The notes below the pieces were generated by a model. The model was given only the letters and a program-made list of their open reading frames with translations. It did not search any database and was not told the origin of the DNA. Below, piece by piece: positions 9,110-18,038 of a stretch of 64,000 nt of DNA. The stretch lies in NCBI GenBank assembly GCA_964558665.1, contig CAZLFA010000006.1, positions 30,454 to 94,453 on the forward strand, written 5' to 3'. Source of the DNA: CAZLFA01 sp964558665 (GTDB taxonomy: Bacteria > Desulfobacterota > Syntrophia > Syntrophales > PHBD01). Within the stretch, counting starts at the first letter, position 1. Every line of letters starts with the position of its first letter. A program made the position numbers and the translations under genes.

Positions 9110-10351
9110 CTAGGGTATTTTTTTGATCAGCAAACAGGTATTGACGCCGCCGAAGGCAAAGTTCTGGATGGCGGCTACATTTACGTTATGTTCTTCCAGT
9201 TTTTTCACGTGGCGCAGCATTGCACATCTTTCATCCACCTCTTCCAGATTCAGGGTGGGTGCAATGAAGCCCTTCTCCATCATGTAGAGGGCAATGATCG
9301 TCTCGATGGCGCCGCAGGAACCCATGGTGTGTCCCATGTAGCTCTTCAGGGCGATAACATGCGGCCTGTTTCCATAAACCGCGTGGATGGCCTGGGATTC
9401 TATGACATCCCCCATCTTGGTGGCCGTTGCGTGTGCGCTTATCAGGTCCACGTCTGCAGCGGAAATTCCCGCATCCTCAAGCGCGATTCTGATGGTTTGG
9501 GTGATGCCGTTGAGGTTGGGGAGTATCAGGTCGCCACCGTTGTTGTTGCACGCAAAACCGATTACTTCTCCCAGGATGTCGGCGCCGCGTTTTTTTGCAA
9601 ACTCGTACTCCTCCAGTAAAACAGCTCCTGCTCCTTCTCCCACCACCAGGCCGTCGCGGCTGACGTCGAACGGCCGCGGCGTCATGTGCGGCCTGTCGTT
9701 GAACGCTGTGGAGCACGCCAGAAGATTGTCGAAGACTGCGACCGTCGTTGTGTCGTACTCATCTGCGCCGCCGCAAATCATGGCATCCTGCATGCCGAAC
9801 TTTATCGCTTCGTAGCCGTATCCGATGGATTGGCTGCTCGTCGTGCAGGCCGTTGATGAAGATATGACTCTTCCGGTTATGCCGAACATCTTGGTGATGT
9901 TTACCGCCGTGGTGTGCACCATAGATTTAAGATAATCCACCGCGCCGATGGTGGAAAATTCGGAACGCGAACCGCTGAAAAAGGTCTTGTATATTCCGCG
10001 CTGAACAGTCGGGCTACCGTGTGTCGATCCGAAGGCAACCCCCATCCGGCCCGACGTTATAAAATCGCCTGTCAGCCCCGATTGCCCGATGACCTCTTTC
10101 GCCGCCTGGCATGCATAGTAGGCGACGGGCCCCATTGTCTTGCGGTAGAGGCGCTTAAAATCATATTCAACCGGATAGTCCACCGTCCCGAAGACCTTCG
10201 AGTGGATGTAGCCTGTCAGCACACCGTCTTCTCTCAGCGGTTTGACGCCGGAGACGCCTTTGACAAGGCTGTTCACAATATCCTCTTTGCCGTGCCCGAT
10301 GGGCGTTATGGCGGCACCGGCTGTTATGACTACTCTTCTTGGCATGGTCAT
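9110..10351 (-). CDS. Beta-ketoacyl-ACP synthase, FabF family (ketosynthase 1)
   Basis: A 413-residue condensing enzyme. The active-site Cys lies in SSTACTTSSQSIGYG (about residue 168), the two His residues in SAHATATKMGD and SYMGHTMGSCGAIE, and the C-terminus has the usual FAFGGVNTCLLIKK. All three catalytic residues are present, so it should catalyse decarboxylative condensation rather than act as a chain-length factor. It precedes plsC by 7 bases. It is separated from the CHAT gene by repeats B1 and A1, so it may have its own promoter. Confidence 0.88.
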   Translation of the reverse strand: MTMPRRVVITAGAAITPIGHGKEDIVNSLVKGVSGVKPLREDGVLTGYIHSKVFGTVDYPVEYDFKRLYRKTMGPVAYYACQAAKEVIGQSGLTGDFITSGRMGVAFGSTHGSPTVQRGIYKTFFSGSRSEFSTIGAVDYLKSMVHTTAVNITKMFGITGRVISSSTACTTSSQSIGYGYEAIKFGMQDAMICGGADEYDTTTVAVFDNLLACSTAFNDRPHMTPRPFDVSRDGLVVGEGAGAVLLEEYEFAKKRGADILGEVIGFACNNNGGDLILPNLNGITQTIRIALEDAGISAADVDLISAHATATKMGDVIESQAIHAVYGNRPHVIALKSYMGHTMGSCGAIETIIALYMMEKGFIAPTLNLEEVDERCAMLRHVKKLEEHNVNVAAIQNFAFGGVNTCLLIKKIP

Positions 10352-10370
10352 CAGTTTCCCGAAGTCTAAT

Positions 10371-10552
10371 TAGTTTCCGTCCGTAAAGGGCTCTTTTCCG
10401 CTCTGGCTGTGTCGATCTGCGGTATTGCTTGTGCGACGTACATTATGTACGCCTCCGCACAATCCCTTGATCTCCTTGCCAGAACGAAAAATAACCACTT
10501 TCCGATCCGGAAACCGAAAGTTTCAGCATCCGGAGTTTCCGGATGGAAACTA
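10371..10552. repeat. Inverted-repeat element, family B copy 1 (best preserved)
   Basis: A 182-bp non-coding element bounded by TAGTTTCCGTCC and GGATGGAAACTA, which are near-perfect terminal inverted repeats. The interior contains GATCTGCGGTATTGCTTGTG and GTAC-rich palindromes. Related copies are at 40673-40838, 52659-53060 and 59219-59343. It looks like a MITE or large REP-like element with no coding capacity. Confidence 0.75.
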
Positions 10553-10568
10553 ATTATTTTTTATCCCC

Positions 10569-10727
10569 GATTACGCAAAAAAACAGGGCTTGGATAAGTG
10601 AATATTATCCGGATCAAAGAGGTTTTCAAGCGGCGAATTAAATATTTTTCTTGTGAAAAATATTCTGAGCCGAGGAAAGCCTCTTTGACCCGGGATCCAG
10701 AGATCATTACTTTGTTATCGCGTGATC
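10569..10727. repeat. Large hairpin element, family A copy 1
   Basis: The ends are GATTACGCA and GCGTGATC, and the core is a long imperfect hairpin with tip AATATTTTTC-TTGT-GAAAAATATT. A smaller hairpin, GGATAA/TTATCC, lies in the left arm. Copies are at 30957-31120, 40939-41104, 57903-58041 and 63868-63955. The CHAT gene stop codon lies 10 bases from its right end, so it may also act as a terminator. Confidence 0.75.
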
Positions 10728-10736
10728 TGAGTTTAA

Positions 10737-13700
10737 TCATTTTACACCGGCATTGCCCGGATCGCCAACCAGAACAAAAGGCGCCCAAAACAGGGGATGC
10801 GCGTAAGCGGCGGCTGTTCTGCCGCTGGCCCGGTCCTTTAATACCCCTCTGTCGATCATGTCGAGGGCTGCCTTGCGCAGAGCCTGCGCCCGGGAAAGGT
10901 TCCTGTTATCCTTCTGAGCATGAAAAGTGTCCGTCACCAGTTTCTTTGCCGATGTGGTTTCTACCGGCCACATGGTGACCAGCAGCGAACGCGTCCCTGC
11001 ATAGAAAAAGGCCTTACCCAGTCCCGATATCGCCTCTGCTCCCTGTCCTTCCGCCGCCCCCGTGTTGCAGGCAGACAAAACAACCCAGTCAGCGTTCATC
11101 TTGAGCTTGAGGATCTCTCCCATGGTCAGCAGCCCGTCTTCCTTTTCTCCCGTTACTGAAGGTGAAGACAGGGCTAATGCCGGCTGGTCCAGGCCGTCCA
11201 GATCGCCCGGCACCAGGGCATGGGTGGCAAAGGATACGACTTTGCGGTCTGAAAGCAGGATGTTCTTCACCTGATGCTCCGACGCGTTCCTGCCCAGAAA
11301 GACGTCTTTCTGCTGATCGGCCTCCAACGCGCGGGCAGTGCTGATTATTTCCTCAGATGTGTCGGGCAAACGCTCAAGCTGCGACAGCAGGCTGGAATCT
11401 ATCTTCATGCTGTCCAGCATGCCCTTCTCGCTTATGCGCACACCTCTTACCGTGACGGAAAGCCCGCGTGAGGCGAGCCTGGAAGTTTTCGGTGCGTCGC
11501 CTTTTTTTGCCGCGACAGGCTGCTCCAACTGCTTAGGGCTGAAAACAGGATCGCCGAAGCCAATGAAAGGCTTGCGCTGCGGATCTCCCCCGGGAACCGC
11601 CCGCAGGGAAACAAGCGCGTTGATCGAAGGGACGGAGGTGAGGGATACTTTTCTGATTAGCCAGGGAAGATCATGGTATTTATCGAAAAGCAGTTCCCTG
11701 TCGGTTTTCGGTTTAACAGGAGACGTCAGCAGAAGCGCCAAAGGCAGTTGGCCCAGGGGTCCCGGGGTCACTGTTAAAAGATATTTTGCATCCTTCCATC
11801 CCGCTTCCACGGGCTTAAGAAGGCTGTCGTACAGTCTGCCGGCGAGATCAGAGTCGAAATCTGGGATATCCCCAAACGTTCGGGGATGGGAGTCGAGAGA
11901 TTTTCTCAGTCCGGAGACTATTCTCTTCGACTCCTTTTTACTGATCGGCGCGGAAGAAAATACGGCCTCTCCCGTTTGCGCTGCTGCCCATATGTAGGTT
12001 TTATCTTCGGCGGTATAGATGGATATCAGTGCCTCGCCCGGCCGGAGCGCTTTCTGAACTTCAGACAGGGAGACCGGCTTCGGATTGACGAAATCTGCGT
12101 ATCTGGGAAAGCGCTTATTGATTTCTTCGAGTATCGCATCCCCCGCCCTGTTCAGATTGTCGATATTCTCCTCCACCTTCACTGCTGATGACGCGTTTTG
12201 CTGATCGGGCGGTGCAGACATAAGATCGGACAGAGAGGCACGCATTGAGCTGATCTGCTTCCTGATATCCTGCTCTCTTCTTACGAGATCCGAAAGTTCC
12301 GGATCGTAGGCCGCCGCCGCACGCGCCGCACTTTCTCCGATTGCCCCCTGCGTGCTCTGAGCAGCCATGGCATTTGCTATCCGGAAAGACGCACGCGATG
12401 CACGGATGTCCATTGATTTCTCCAGCGCGCTGCCCTGTATCTTTTCCAGAGCGGCAAGATAGATTTCCAGGACGGCTTTTATCCGTTCTCTCTGCACAAA
12501 AGCGGTTCGCAAATCCATAAAGCGCCTGAGCAGTACGGGAACGACCCGGGAATAAATGCCGAAGGCTTTCGGATAATTATTTGCCGTGGTGTAAGCAGCA
12601 GCCTCAAGCCCGAGCACTTCCGCCTTGCCCGTTGTCAGTCGACCGCCGTCTCTCTTTTCTTCCAGAGCATAGGCATTTTTTATGTTTCTTTGCGCCTCAT
12701 CGATGCGGCCGTTCTTGATGAGGGCCAGTATCAGATTTCTATTGCGCGTGAAGAGTTTCTCATAGAGATAGCGGTTTTCCTTTAAACTCTCCCTGGACAG
12801 ATCGTATTGCTTCATGGCGTTTTCGTAGTCATGCTGAGCCGCTAAAATATTGCCGAGAAACATGCGCGATGATCCCATAGAGCCGCAGTCATCGGAAAGC
12901 CCAGCTCTCTGCTTGATATTGATGCCGGCGTTAGTCAGTTTTTCGGCATCCGCAAGCCTCCCTGCCGCCAGCATCACCTCGGCCATGCTCTGAAGGGCAT
13001 TTCCGACATTGATGGATTCAGCTCCTTCAATTTCCAGCGCCTCCCTGATTGCCAGGCGGGCTTCATATTCGGCTTCGATGAGACGCCCCTGGCTTACCAG
13101 ATTATGAATCAGCCGCTGCCGGCTTCTGGTAACCGGTCCCGATGTTTCAGCTGCTTTCTTTCGCCACGCTATCTCCTGCCGGTGATAATCTTCTGCCTCC
13201 CTGAACCGTCCCTGTGAATCGAGGAGCATGGATTCCATCCATGCAATAAAAGCATTGGCCCACACATGCTGAGGCTGCCTGCTTATGATCATGTTGCACA
13301 GCTCTGTGCCTTTGTTTTTGGCTCTCGCGGCAGCATCGAAATCGCCCAACTGCAAATAGATTTCTACGAGCATCGGATAAACGAACATGCTGTTTTTCAG
13401 CTTTTCACTTCTTTCAAGAAGTTCGACGGCATATCTGTAATTGCCCAGCCCTCTTTCTATCCAGGCGAGCTTGCCCATTACTATTGCATTGGCAAATCCT
13501 ATCTTCTCAGAATATTTAAGGGCTTCGCGCAGATCTTCATTGACCTGTTTCCAGCGTCCGAGGTTCCATGCCGCTTCGCCTCGCTCCCGGTAAAATATTG
13601 CCAGTGTCTCATCATCGGCCTTGTCGGGCACGGGCCTGTCTGCATCCCTGATCAACTGCCTGATTGCAGAGTCCTGCTTCACTTTAACATCGAGTACCGA

Positions 13701-13871
13701 CAATACGTCGCTTATTCTTCTCGGCGGCGGAATGAATGCCTTGTCCTGCATGGAGACCGTCACCTGCCTTGCTTCCTGCAGCGACATCCTGCCCCCGCAG
13801 CCGGCGAGAAAGGAAGTTGACGCCCAGAAGGCAGAAACAAGACAAATAATATAAATCCGCCTCTTTATCAT
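10737..13871 (-). CDS. CHAT-domain, TPR-containing lipoprotein
   Basis: A 1044-residue protein. Residues 1-24 are a lipoprotein signal ending in the lipobox LAGC, so it should be anchored to a membrane on the outer face. Residues about 70-480 are a run of tetratricopeptide-like helices. The C-terminal third is a CHAT domain, the caspase-like peptidase fold: catalytic His in SFATHALVPGDL (about 883) and Cys in VVLSACNTGAAEGQG (about 935), both present. It would be a protease or scaffold triggered by TPR contacts. It lies between an ACP gene (7 bases away) and a ketosynthase, an unusual place for a CHAT protein. Confidence 0.88.
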   Translation of the reverse strand: MIKRRIYIICLVSAFWASTSFLAGCGGRMSLQEARQVTVSMQDKAFIPPPRRISDVLSVLDVKVKQDSAIRQLIRDADRPVPDKADDETLAIFYRERGEAAWNLGRWKQVNEDLREALKYSEKIGFANAIVMGKLAWIERGLGNYRYAVELLERSEKLKNSMFVYPMLVEIYLQLGDFDAAARAKNKGTELCNMIISRQPQHVWANAFIAWMESMLLDSQGRFREAEDYHRQEIAWRKKAAETSGPVTRSRQRLIHNLVSQGRLIEAEYEARLAIREALEIEGAESINVGNALQSMAEVMLAAGRLADAEKLTNAGINIKQRAGLSDDCGSMGSSRMFLGNILAAQHDYENAMKQYDLSRESLKENRYLYEKLFTRNRNLILALIKNGRIDEAQRNIKNAYALEEKRDGGRLTTGKAEVLGLEAAAYTTANNYPKAFGIYSRVVPVLLRRFMDLRTAFVQRERIKAVLEIYLAALEKIQGSALEKSMDIRASRASFRIANAMAAQSTQGAIGESAARAAAAYDPELSDLVRREQDIRKQISSMRASLSDLMSAPPDQQNASSAVKVEENIDNLNRAGDAILEEINKRFPRYADFVNPKPVSLSEVQKALRPGEALISIYTAEDKTYIWAAAQTGEAVFSSAPISKKESKRIVSGLRKSLDSHPRTFGDIPDFDSDLAGRLYDSLLKPVEAGWKDAKYLLTVTPGPLGQLPLALLLTSPVKPKTDRELLFDKYHDLPWLIRKVSLTSVPSINALVSLRAVPGGDPQRKPFIGFGDPVFSPKQLEQPVAAKKGDAPKTSRLASRGLSVTVRGVRISEKGMLDSMKIDSSLLSQLERLPDTSEEIISTARALEADQQKDVFLGRNASEHQVKNILLSDRKVVSFATHALVPGDLDGLDQPALALSSPSVTGEKEDGLLTMGEILKLKMNADWVVLSACNTGAAEGQGAEAISGLGKAFFYAGTRSLLVTMWPVETTSAKKLVTDTFHAQKDNRNLSRAQALRKAALDMIDRGVLKDRASGRTAAAYAHPLFWAPFVLVGDPGNAGVK

Positions 13872-13877
13872 TCCCGT

Positions 13878-14132
13878 CTAGATCCTTGTCTTTGCCAGCG
13901 CCTCGATATAATCGCAGATATCATTGATGGTGCGGATATCCATGGCGCGCTTTTTCTCTTCCTGGGTAAGTTCAGAACCGAGCATCTTTTCAATTTCCAC
14001 GAGCAGTTCAATGGCATCAATGCTGTCAAAATGATGCTTCTCACGCAGATTCTCATCCAGTCCGGGATTCTCGATTTCAAATTCCTCGCGGAATATTCTC
14101 AATATTTCGGCAGTAATTTCATCACGCGTCAT
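13878..14132 (-). CDS. Acyl carrier protein 1
   Basis: An 84-residue carrier. The phosphopantetheine site is Ser37 in HFDSIDAIELL, a DSID variant of the usual DSL. Acidic helices flank it as in type II ACPs. It is placed 31 bases after the dehydratase-like gene and 7 bases before the CHAT gene. It presumably carries the growing chain for the ketosynthases of this cluster. Confidence 0.88.
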   Translation of the reverse strand: MTRDEITAEILRIFREEFEIENPGLDENLREKHHFDSIDAIELLVEIEKMLGSELTQEEKKRAMDIRTINDICDYIEALAKTRI

Positions 14133-14163
14133 GGGTCACCTGAATAACAACTCCTTTGTAGTG

Positions 14164-15009
14164 TCAAACAACATCACGAATCCAGCTCGGCGGCTTCAGC
14201 CTGCCGGCGCTGACATCGCGCATCTGCACGCCTGTGATCTTTTCGCAGAGAACGCCGTCCATGCGGTAAATTCCGATATCGAATATCAAAGGCTGTTCAC
14301 CGGTCTGCACAGGAACCACGCAGGTGAAATAGGCCTCGCCCGGTTTGGTGCGATGCAGGATCACCCGCTCCTCAAAGCCGATCGGGAAAGCCACGACATT
14401 CGCAAACCGCTGAGACCAGGCACATGCGCAGTGCATGGCCGCATCCAGAGGAAAAGGGGAACCGAGCGGATCAAGCTGTGCGGGCAGATCAGGGGCCTGC
14501 AGGCAGGCTATGGCCCCCCTGCTGCTGATGCGGATCGGGGCGTGGGCGTTCTGATATGCAGGGCCCAGAGGCACAAGGTCCCGATACAGTCTGTCCGGAG
14601 GAACTTCAATAACATCTCTTGCAAGATCAAACGACATACGGGAGGTTACTGACGGATGATTTCCTGAATCCTGTCTGAAGATCACCCTTGCATGAACCGC
14701 AGGCCTGCTGATCCTGCCGCTTTTGGAAGTGGTCATGGTGATCAGGCTTGTTTTAAATTCGCCGTCTCCGGCAGCCTCTATTTCATTAAAAGCTTCAATA
14801 ATCGGGCGGTCCGCGCCGATATGAAGGAAGCGCGGAAAGCAGGCCTGAAACATGGAACGGGCATTGATCTCCGGGAAATGCCTCTTCGTTGACGATGCAA
14901 GTGTCTGCAGCGCCTCTACGGCCGGGAATACAGCCTCTCCCTCAAAGGTGTGCTCTCTGAGATAAGGAAGGATTTCTATCTGAAGGGGAATTCTCATCGT
15001 TTCATTCAT
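14164..15009 (-). CDS. Polyketide-synthase-type dehydratase-like protein
   Basis: A 281-residue protein that looks like a free-standing double-hotdog dehydratase of the PKS DH type. The first active-site motif HxxxGxxxxP is seen as HTFEGEAVFP (His20, Gly24, Pro29), and the second as DAAMH near residue 187-191, which matches the DxxxQ/H of the family. It would remove water from beta-hydroxyacyl-ACP. I chose ATG at 15009, where the start overlaps the thioesterase stop as ATGAATGA; the frame is open to 15048. No ketoreductase gene is seen nearby to make its expected substrate. Confidence 0.7.
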   Translation of the reverse strand: MNETMRIPLQIEILPYLREHTFEGEAVFPAVEALQTLASSTKRHFPEINARSMFQACFPRFLHIGADRPIIEAFNEIEAAGDGEFKTSLITMTTSKSGRISRPAVHARVIFRQDSGNHPSVTSRMSFDLARDVIEVPPDRLYRDLVPLGPAYQNAHAPIRISSRGAIACLQAPDLPAQLDPLGSPFPLDAAMHCACAWSQRFANVVAFPIGFEERVILHRTKPGEAYFTCVVPVQTGEQPLIFDIGIYRMDGVLCEKITGVQMRDVSAGRLKPPSWIRDVV

Positions 15010-15484
15010 GCGGGAAAGTCTTCCATAGATGAACTGTCTTGGGATCAACGGCGACCGGTTTGCCTGATGCGTTCAGGGCGCAGTGCCTGGTAAATCCCTT
15101 GCAGATAAGCTGCTGTGTTTCGGCGTGGGTTATCGCATAGTCGAACCTGAGGCGCACACGCTCAAGATCAGCGGGCCTGGTATGTATCCACATGGGATCG
15201 TCGTAATAAAGCGGCTGATAAAAGCAGATTCCCGTTTCGATAATGGGATAGACGAAGCCGTCCTCTTCCACCTCGCGGTAGGGGTAGGCTGCATCCCTCA
15301 TCAGGGTGGCGCGTCCCTGCTCGAAATAGCGCAGATAGTTGGCGTGATAGACAACAGATGAACGGTCGGTGTCGGCGTAGAGGGTGCGGTTCTGGCAGCG
15401 GTGCCAGATAAGTCCGGTGCTTCTGTCGCGCACATAGCGGCTGTCGCTTTTGCATGGTTCAGGACAAAAAGGTTTTGGCTTCAA
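15002..15484 (-). CDS. Hotdog acyl-CoA/ACP thioesterase (4-hydroxybenzoyl-CoA thioesterase type)
   Basis: A 160-residue hotdog protein with the signature YADTDRSSVVYHANYLRYFEQGR around residues 38-60, where the Asp is the catalytic residue of this family. It would release acyl chains from CoA or ACP. The start is TTG at 15484: it is preceded at good spacing by AAGGGGG and lies just after the TGA of the upstream ketosynthase, while the next ATG is inside the catalytic motif region. Overlaps at both ends show tight translational coupling within the cluster. Confidence 0.82.
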   Translation of the reverse strand: MKPKPFCPEPCKSDSRYVRDRSTGLIWHRCQNRTLYADTDRSSVVYHANYLRYFEQGRATLMRDAAYPYREVEEDGFVYPIIETGICFYQPLYYDDPMWIHTRPADLERVRLRFDYAITHAETQQLICKGFTRHCALNASGKPVAVDPKTVHLWKTFPHE

Positions 15485-15485
15485 T

Positions 15486-16751
15486 TCATACCCCCTTAAA
15501 GATCACGCAGCAGTTTGTGCCGCCGAAACCGAAGGCATTCGAAAGAGCAAACTCGACCTGCTGGCGGCGCGCCTCATTGGGAACGACATCGATATCGGTC
15601 ATTTTGGGGTCGGGTATGTGATTTATTGTCGGCAGAATAATGCCCCGCCTCATGCCTTCGATGGTCAATGCCGCTTCGATTGCGGCGGCGGCGCCCAGAG
15701 TGTGACCGATCTGTGATTTATTAGACGATATGGGGACCTTCTCCAGTCGCTTGCCGAAAATGGTCCGCAGGCATTCCACTTCCGTCTGGTCGCCCTTGGG
15801 TGTGGAGGTTCCGTGAGTGTTCACATACTGGATATCCGCGGGCAGCAGTCCTGCATCGTCGATGGCTTCGAGGATCGCACGATTGATTGTCTCCGGATTG
15901 GGGTTCGTAAAATGAAATGCATCGGAGGTCCAGCCGATTCCCGCCACCTCCGCCCTGGCGGAAAGCCCCAGCGCTGAGATCATCTCCTCCGCTGCCAGGA
16001 CAAGCACGCCGGCGCCTTCTGAGAGGACAAAACCGCGGCGGTCTGCGCTGAAGGGGCGCGACGCCTGCGCCGGGTCGTGAAAAGCCCTGTCCTTCGGTGT
16101 TATCTTGATCGTGGCATTCATGTTTTCAAATCCATGCACCAGCTCCGGTATTATCGCCATGTCGATGCCGCCGGCCAGGACAAAGTCGCAATCTCCGTCG
16201 CGTATCATGCGGGCGCCGATTCCTACCGCATGATTTCCCGAAGCGCAGGCTCCCTGAGGCGAGAAGATCGGCCCGGTGAAGCCAAGCATGATGCCCGCCT
16301 TGCCGGAAGGCAGATTGGCGCAGAGATTGGGCAGCAGATAAGGACTGACTTTGAGAGATCCCTTTTCGCGAAGATTATCCACGGCCACACGGAAAGCGTC
16401 CGTCCCGTTCAGCGCCGAGCCTATCAGGCACGCCGTGCGCGGACCGGTTGCCGCGTCCATTTGAAGCCCAGAGTGATCAAGAGCCTCCTTGCAAACCGCC
16501 ATTGTCAGCAGCACAAACGCCGCATTCCAGTTGTACATATCCTTTGCGCTGGCTATGTGGTCGCGCTTCGGATTCCAGTCCGGGATCTCGCCCACGACAT
16601 CGCAGGCTGTCTTTACCTCGCAGCGTGAGATCTTCCGGAAACCAGCCTCTCCTCTGATCGCGCGTTCCCATGTCCTGTCGAACGTCCTACCCAGAGGCGT
16701 CGCCGCGCTGTAGCCGATAACAAACACCCGTCTGTTTTTGGGAGCTTTCAT
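15486..16751 (-). CDS. Beta-ketoacyl-ACP synthase, FabF family (ketosynthase 2)
   Basis: A 421-residue condensing enzyme. Catalytic Cys in PQGACASGNHAVGIG (about residue 167), His in NTHGTSTPKGD and His in KSQIGHTLGAAAAIE are all present, with the C-terminal NAFGFGGTNCCVIF. It follows ketosynthase 3 by 10 bases and is coupled to the thioesterase. Sequence in and around the active site differs clearly from ketosynthases 1 and 3, so the three are diverged paralogs rather than recent duplicates. Confidence 0.88.
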   Translation of the reverse strand: MKAPKNRRVFVIGYSAATPLGRTFDRTWERAIRGEAGFRKISRCEVKTACDVVGEIPDWNPKRDHIASAKDMYNWNAAFVLLTMAVCKEALDHSGLQMDAATGPRTACLIGSALNGTDAFRVAVDNLREKGSLKVSPYLLPNLCANLPSGKAGIMLGFTGPIFSPQGACASGNHAVGIGARMIRDGDCDFVLAGGIDMAIIPELVHGFENMNATIKITPKDRAFHDPAQASRPFSADRRGFVLSEGAGVLVLAAEEMISALGLSARAEVAGIGWTSDAFHFTNPNPETINRAILEAIDDAGLLPADIQYVNTHGTSTPKGDQTEVECLRTIFGKRLEKVPISSNKSQIGHTLGAAAAIEAALTIEGMRRGIILPTINHIPDPKMTDIDVVPNEARRQQVEFALSNAFGFGGTNCCVIFKGV

Positions 16752-16760
16752 TTTACAACC

Positions 16761-18011
16761 TCAGCATGTCCTTCGGAAGATGATGCAGGCATTGCAGCCG
16801 CCAAAACCGAAGGCGTTTTTCAGCACATGTTCCTGTTTAAGTGAGCGGGCCTTGTCCGGAACGCAATCCATGACTATTTCCGGATCGGATTTATAATTTA
16901 TCGTCGGCAGCAGCGTGTCATGCAGCATCCCCTCCATCGCAAATATGGACTCTATGGCGCTGGAAGCTCCCATGGCGTGTCCGATCTGCGATTTGTTTGC
17001 CGAAACAGGGGGGATTGCATCTCCGAATACCTCTTTGAGCGCATCCGCTTCAACTTTGTCCCCCACTCTTGTGGAAGCGGCATGGGCATTGACGGCGTCA
17101 ATGTCCTGCGGTCCGAGGTCTGCATGATCGATGCTTTCGCTGATGCAGCGTTTGACCGTTTCAAAGTTGGGCGCCACAAAATGATAGGCGTCTGCCGTCA
17201 TTCCCCAGCCGGCAATTTCCAGTTGCGATTCCAGGCCGTGCGCTTTGGCAAAATCCTTCGATGCGATAACAATGCATCCGGCGCCCTCAGACACGATAAA
17301 ACCCCGCCGGTTAACGGAAAACGGGCGGCTCAACTGTTTGGGCGGTTCGGGCGGCTGCCCTTCCCTAGGACGATATGCCCCGTTCATGGTCGCAAAACCT
17401 CCGACAATAGGTTCAACGAGAGCAAAGTCAACGGCTCCGCAAACGGCTACATCAGCCATTCCCTGCTGAAGAAACATGGCGCCGATGATCATCGAGCTGC
17501 AGCCGGTGGCGCAGGCTGTAACCGGGGCGCATATAGGGCCGGTTGCCTTCGTAAGGATAGAAATCTTGCCGCCTACCATGTTGATGCACGAGTTGGGATT
17601 GGTAAAAGGATGAGGCATTCTGTTCTCTGAAACAAGCAGCCTGTCCGCGTTAATGACCGCGTCCAGACCGCCCACTGCGGAGCTGAATGTCACAGCGACA
17701 CGCGGAGCAATGTCCGGTGTTATATCGATGCCGCTCTTTTTCAGGGCGCGATGAACAACGAGCATTGAATATTTGAAAAGGGGGGATGTCCAGTGCGCCA
17801 TCTCACGCGGCTTCAGAAACGGGTATGGCTCCACGTCGATGTCCTCCACCTCGCCGGCAACCTGCACCGGGAAGCCGCTCCGGATAGGGAAGCGGGTCAG
17901 CGGCTTGATGCCGCTTTCTCCCTGCACGGCTCTTTGCCATTGGATATCCATCCGTGTCCCGAGAGGGGAAACCGAGTCGTATCCCAGAATAAGCGGATTA
18001 AGCCTGTTCAT
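16761..18011 (-). CDS. Beta-ketoacyl-ACP synthase, FabF family (ketosynthase 3)
   Basis: A 416-residue condensing enzyme. The Cys is in CAPVTACATGCSSMIIG (about residue 166), the His residues are in NAHAASTRVGD and KSQIGHAMGASSAIE, and the end is NAFGFGGCNACIIF. The first His motif reads NAHAAST in place of the usual NTHGTST, a change that may affect the pocket. Adjacent ketosynthases 3 and 2 could form a heterodimer, as in aryl polyene or aromatic type II systems, but both keep a Cys, so neither is an obvious chain-length factor. Confidence 0.88.
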   Translation of the reverse strand: MNRLNPLILGYDSVSPLGTRMDIQWQRAVQGESGIKPLTRFPIRSGFPVQVAGEVEDIDVEPYPFLKPREMAHWTSPLFKYSMLVVHRALKKSGIDITPDIAPRVAVTFSSAVGGLDAVINADRLLVSENRMPHPFTNPNSCINMVGGKISILTKATGPICAPVTACATGCSSMIIGAMFLQQGMADVAVCGAVDFALVEPIVGGFATMNGAYRPREGQPPEPPKQLSRPFSVNRRGFIVSEGAGCIVIASKDFAKAHGLESQLEIAGWGMTADAYHFVAPNFETVKRCISESIDHADLGPQDIDAVNAHAASTRVGDKVEADALKEVFGDAIPPVSANKSQIGHAMGASSAIESIFAMEGMLHDTLLPTINYKSDPEIVMDCVPDKARSLKQEHVLKNAFGFGGCNACIIFRRTC

Positions 18012-18038
18012 AATCGCTTTTATTAGTGGGTTAATTGA

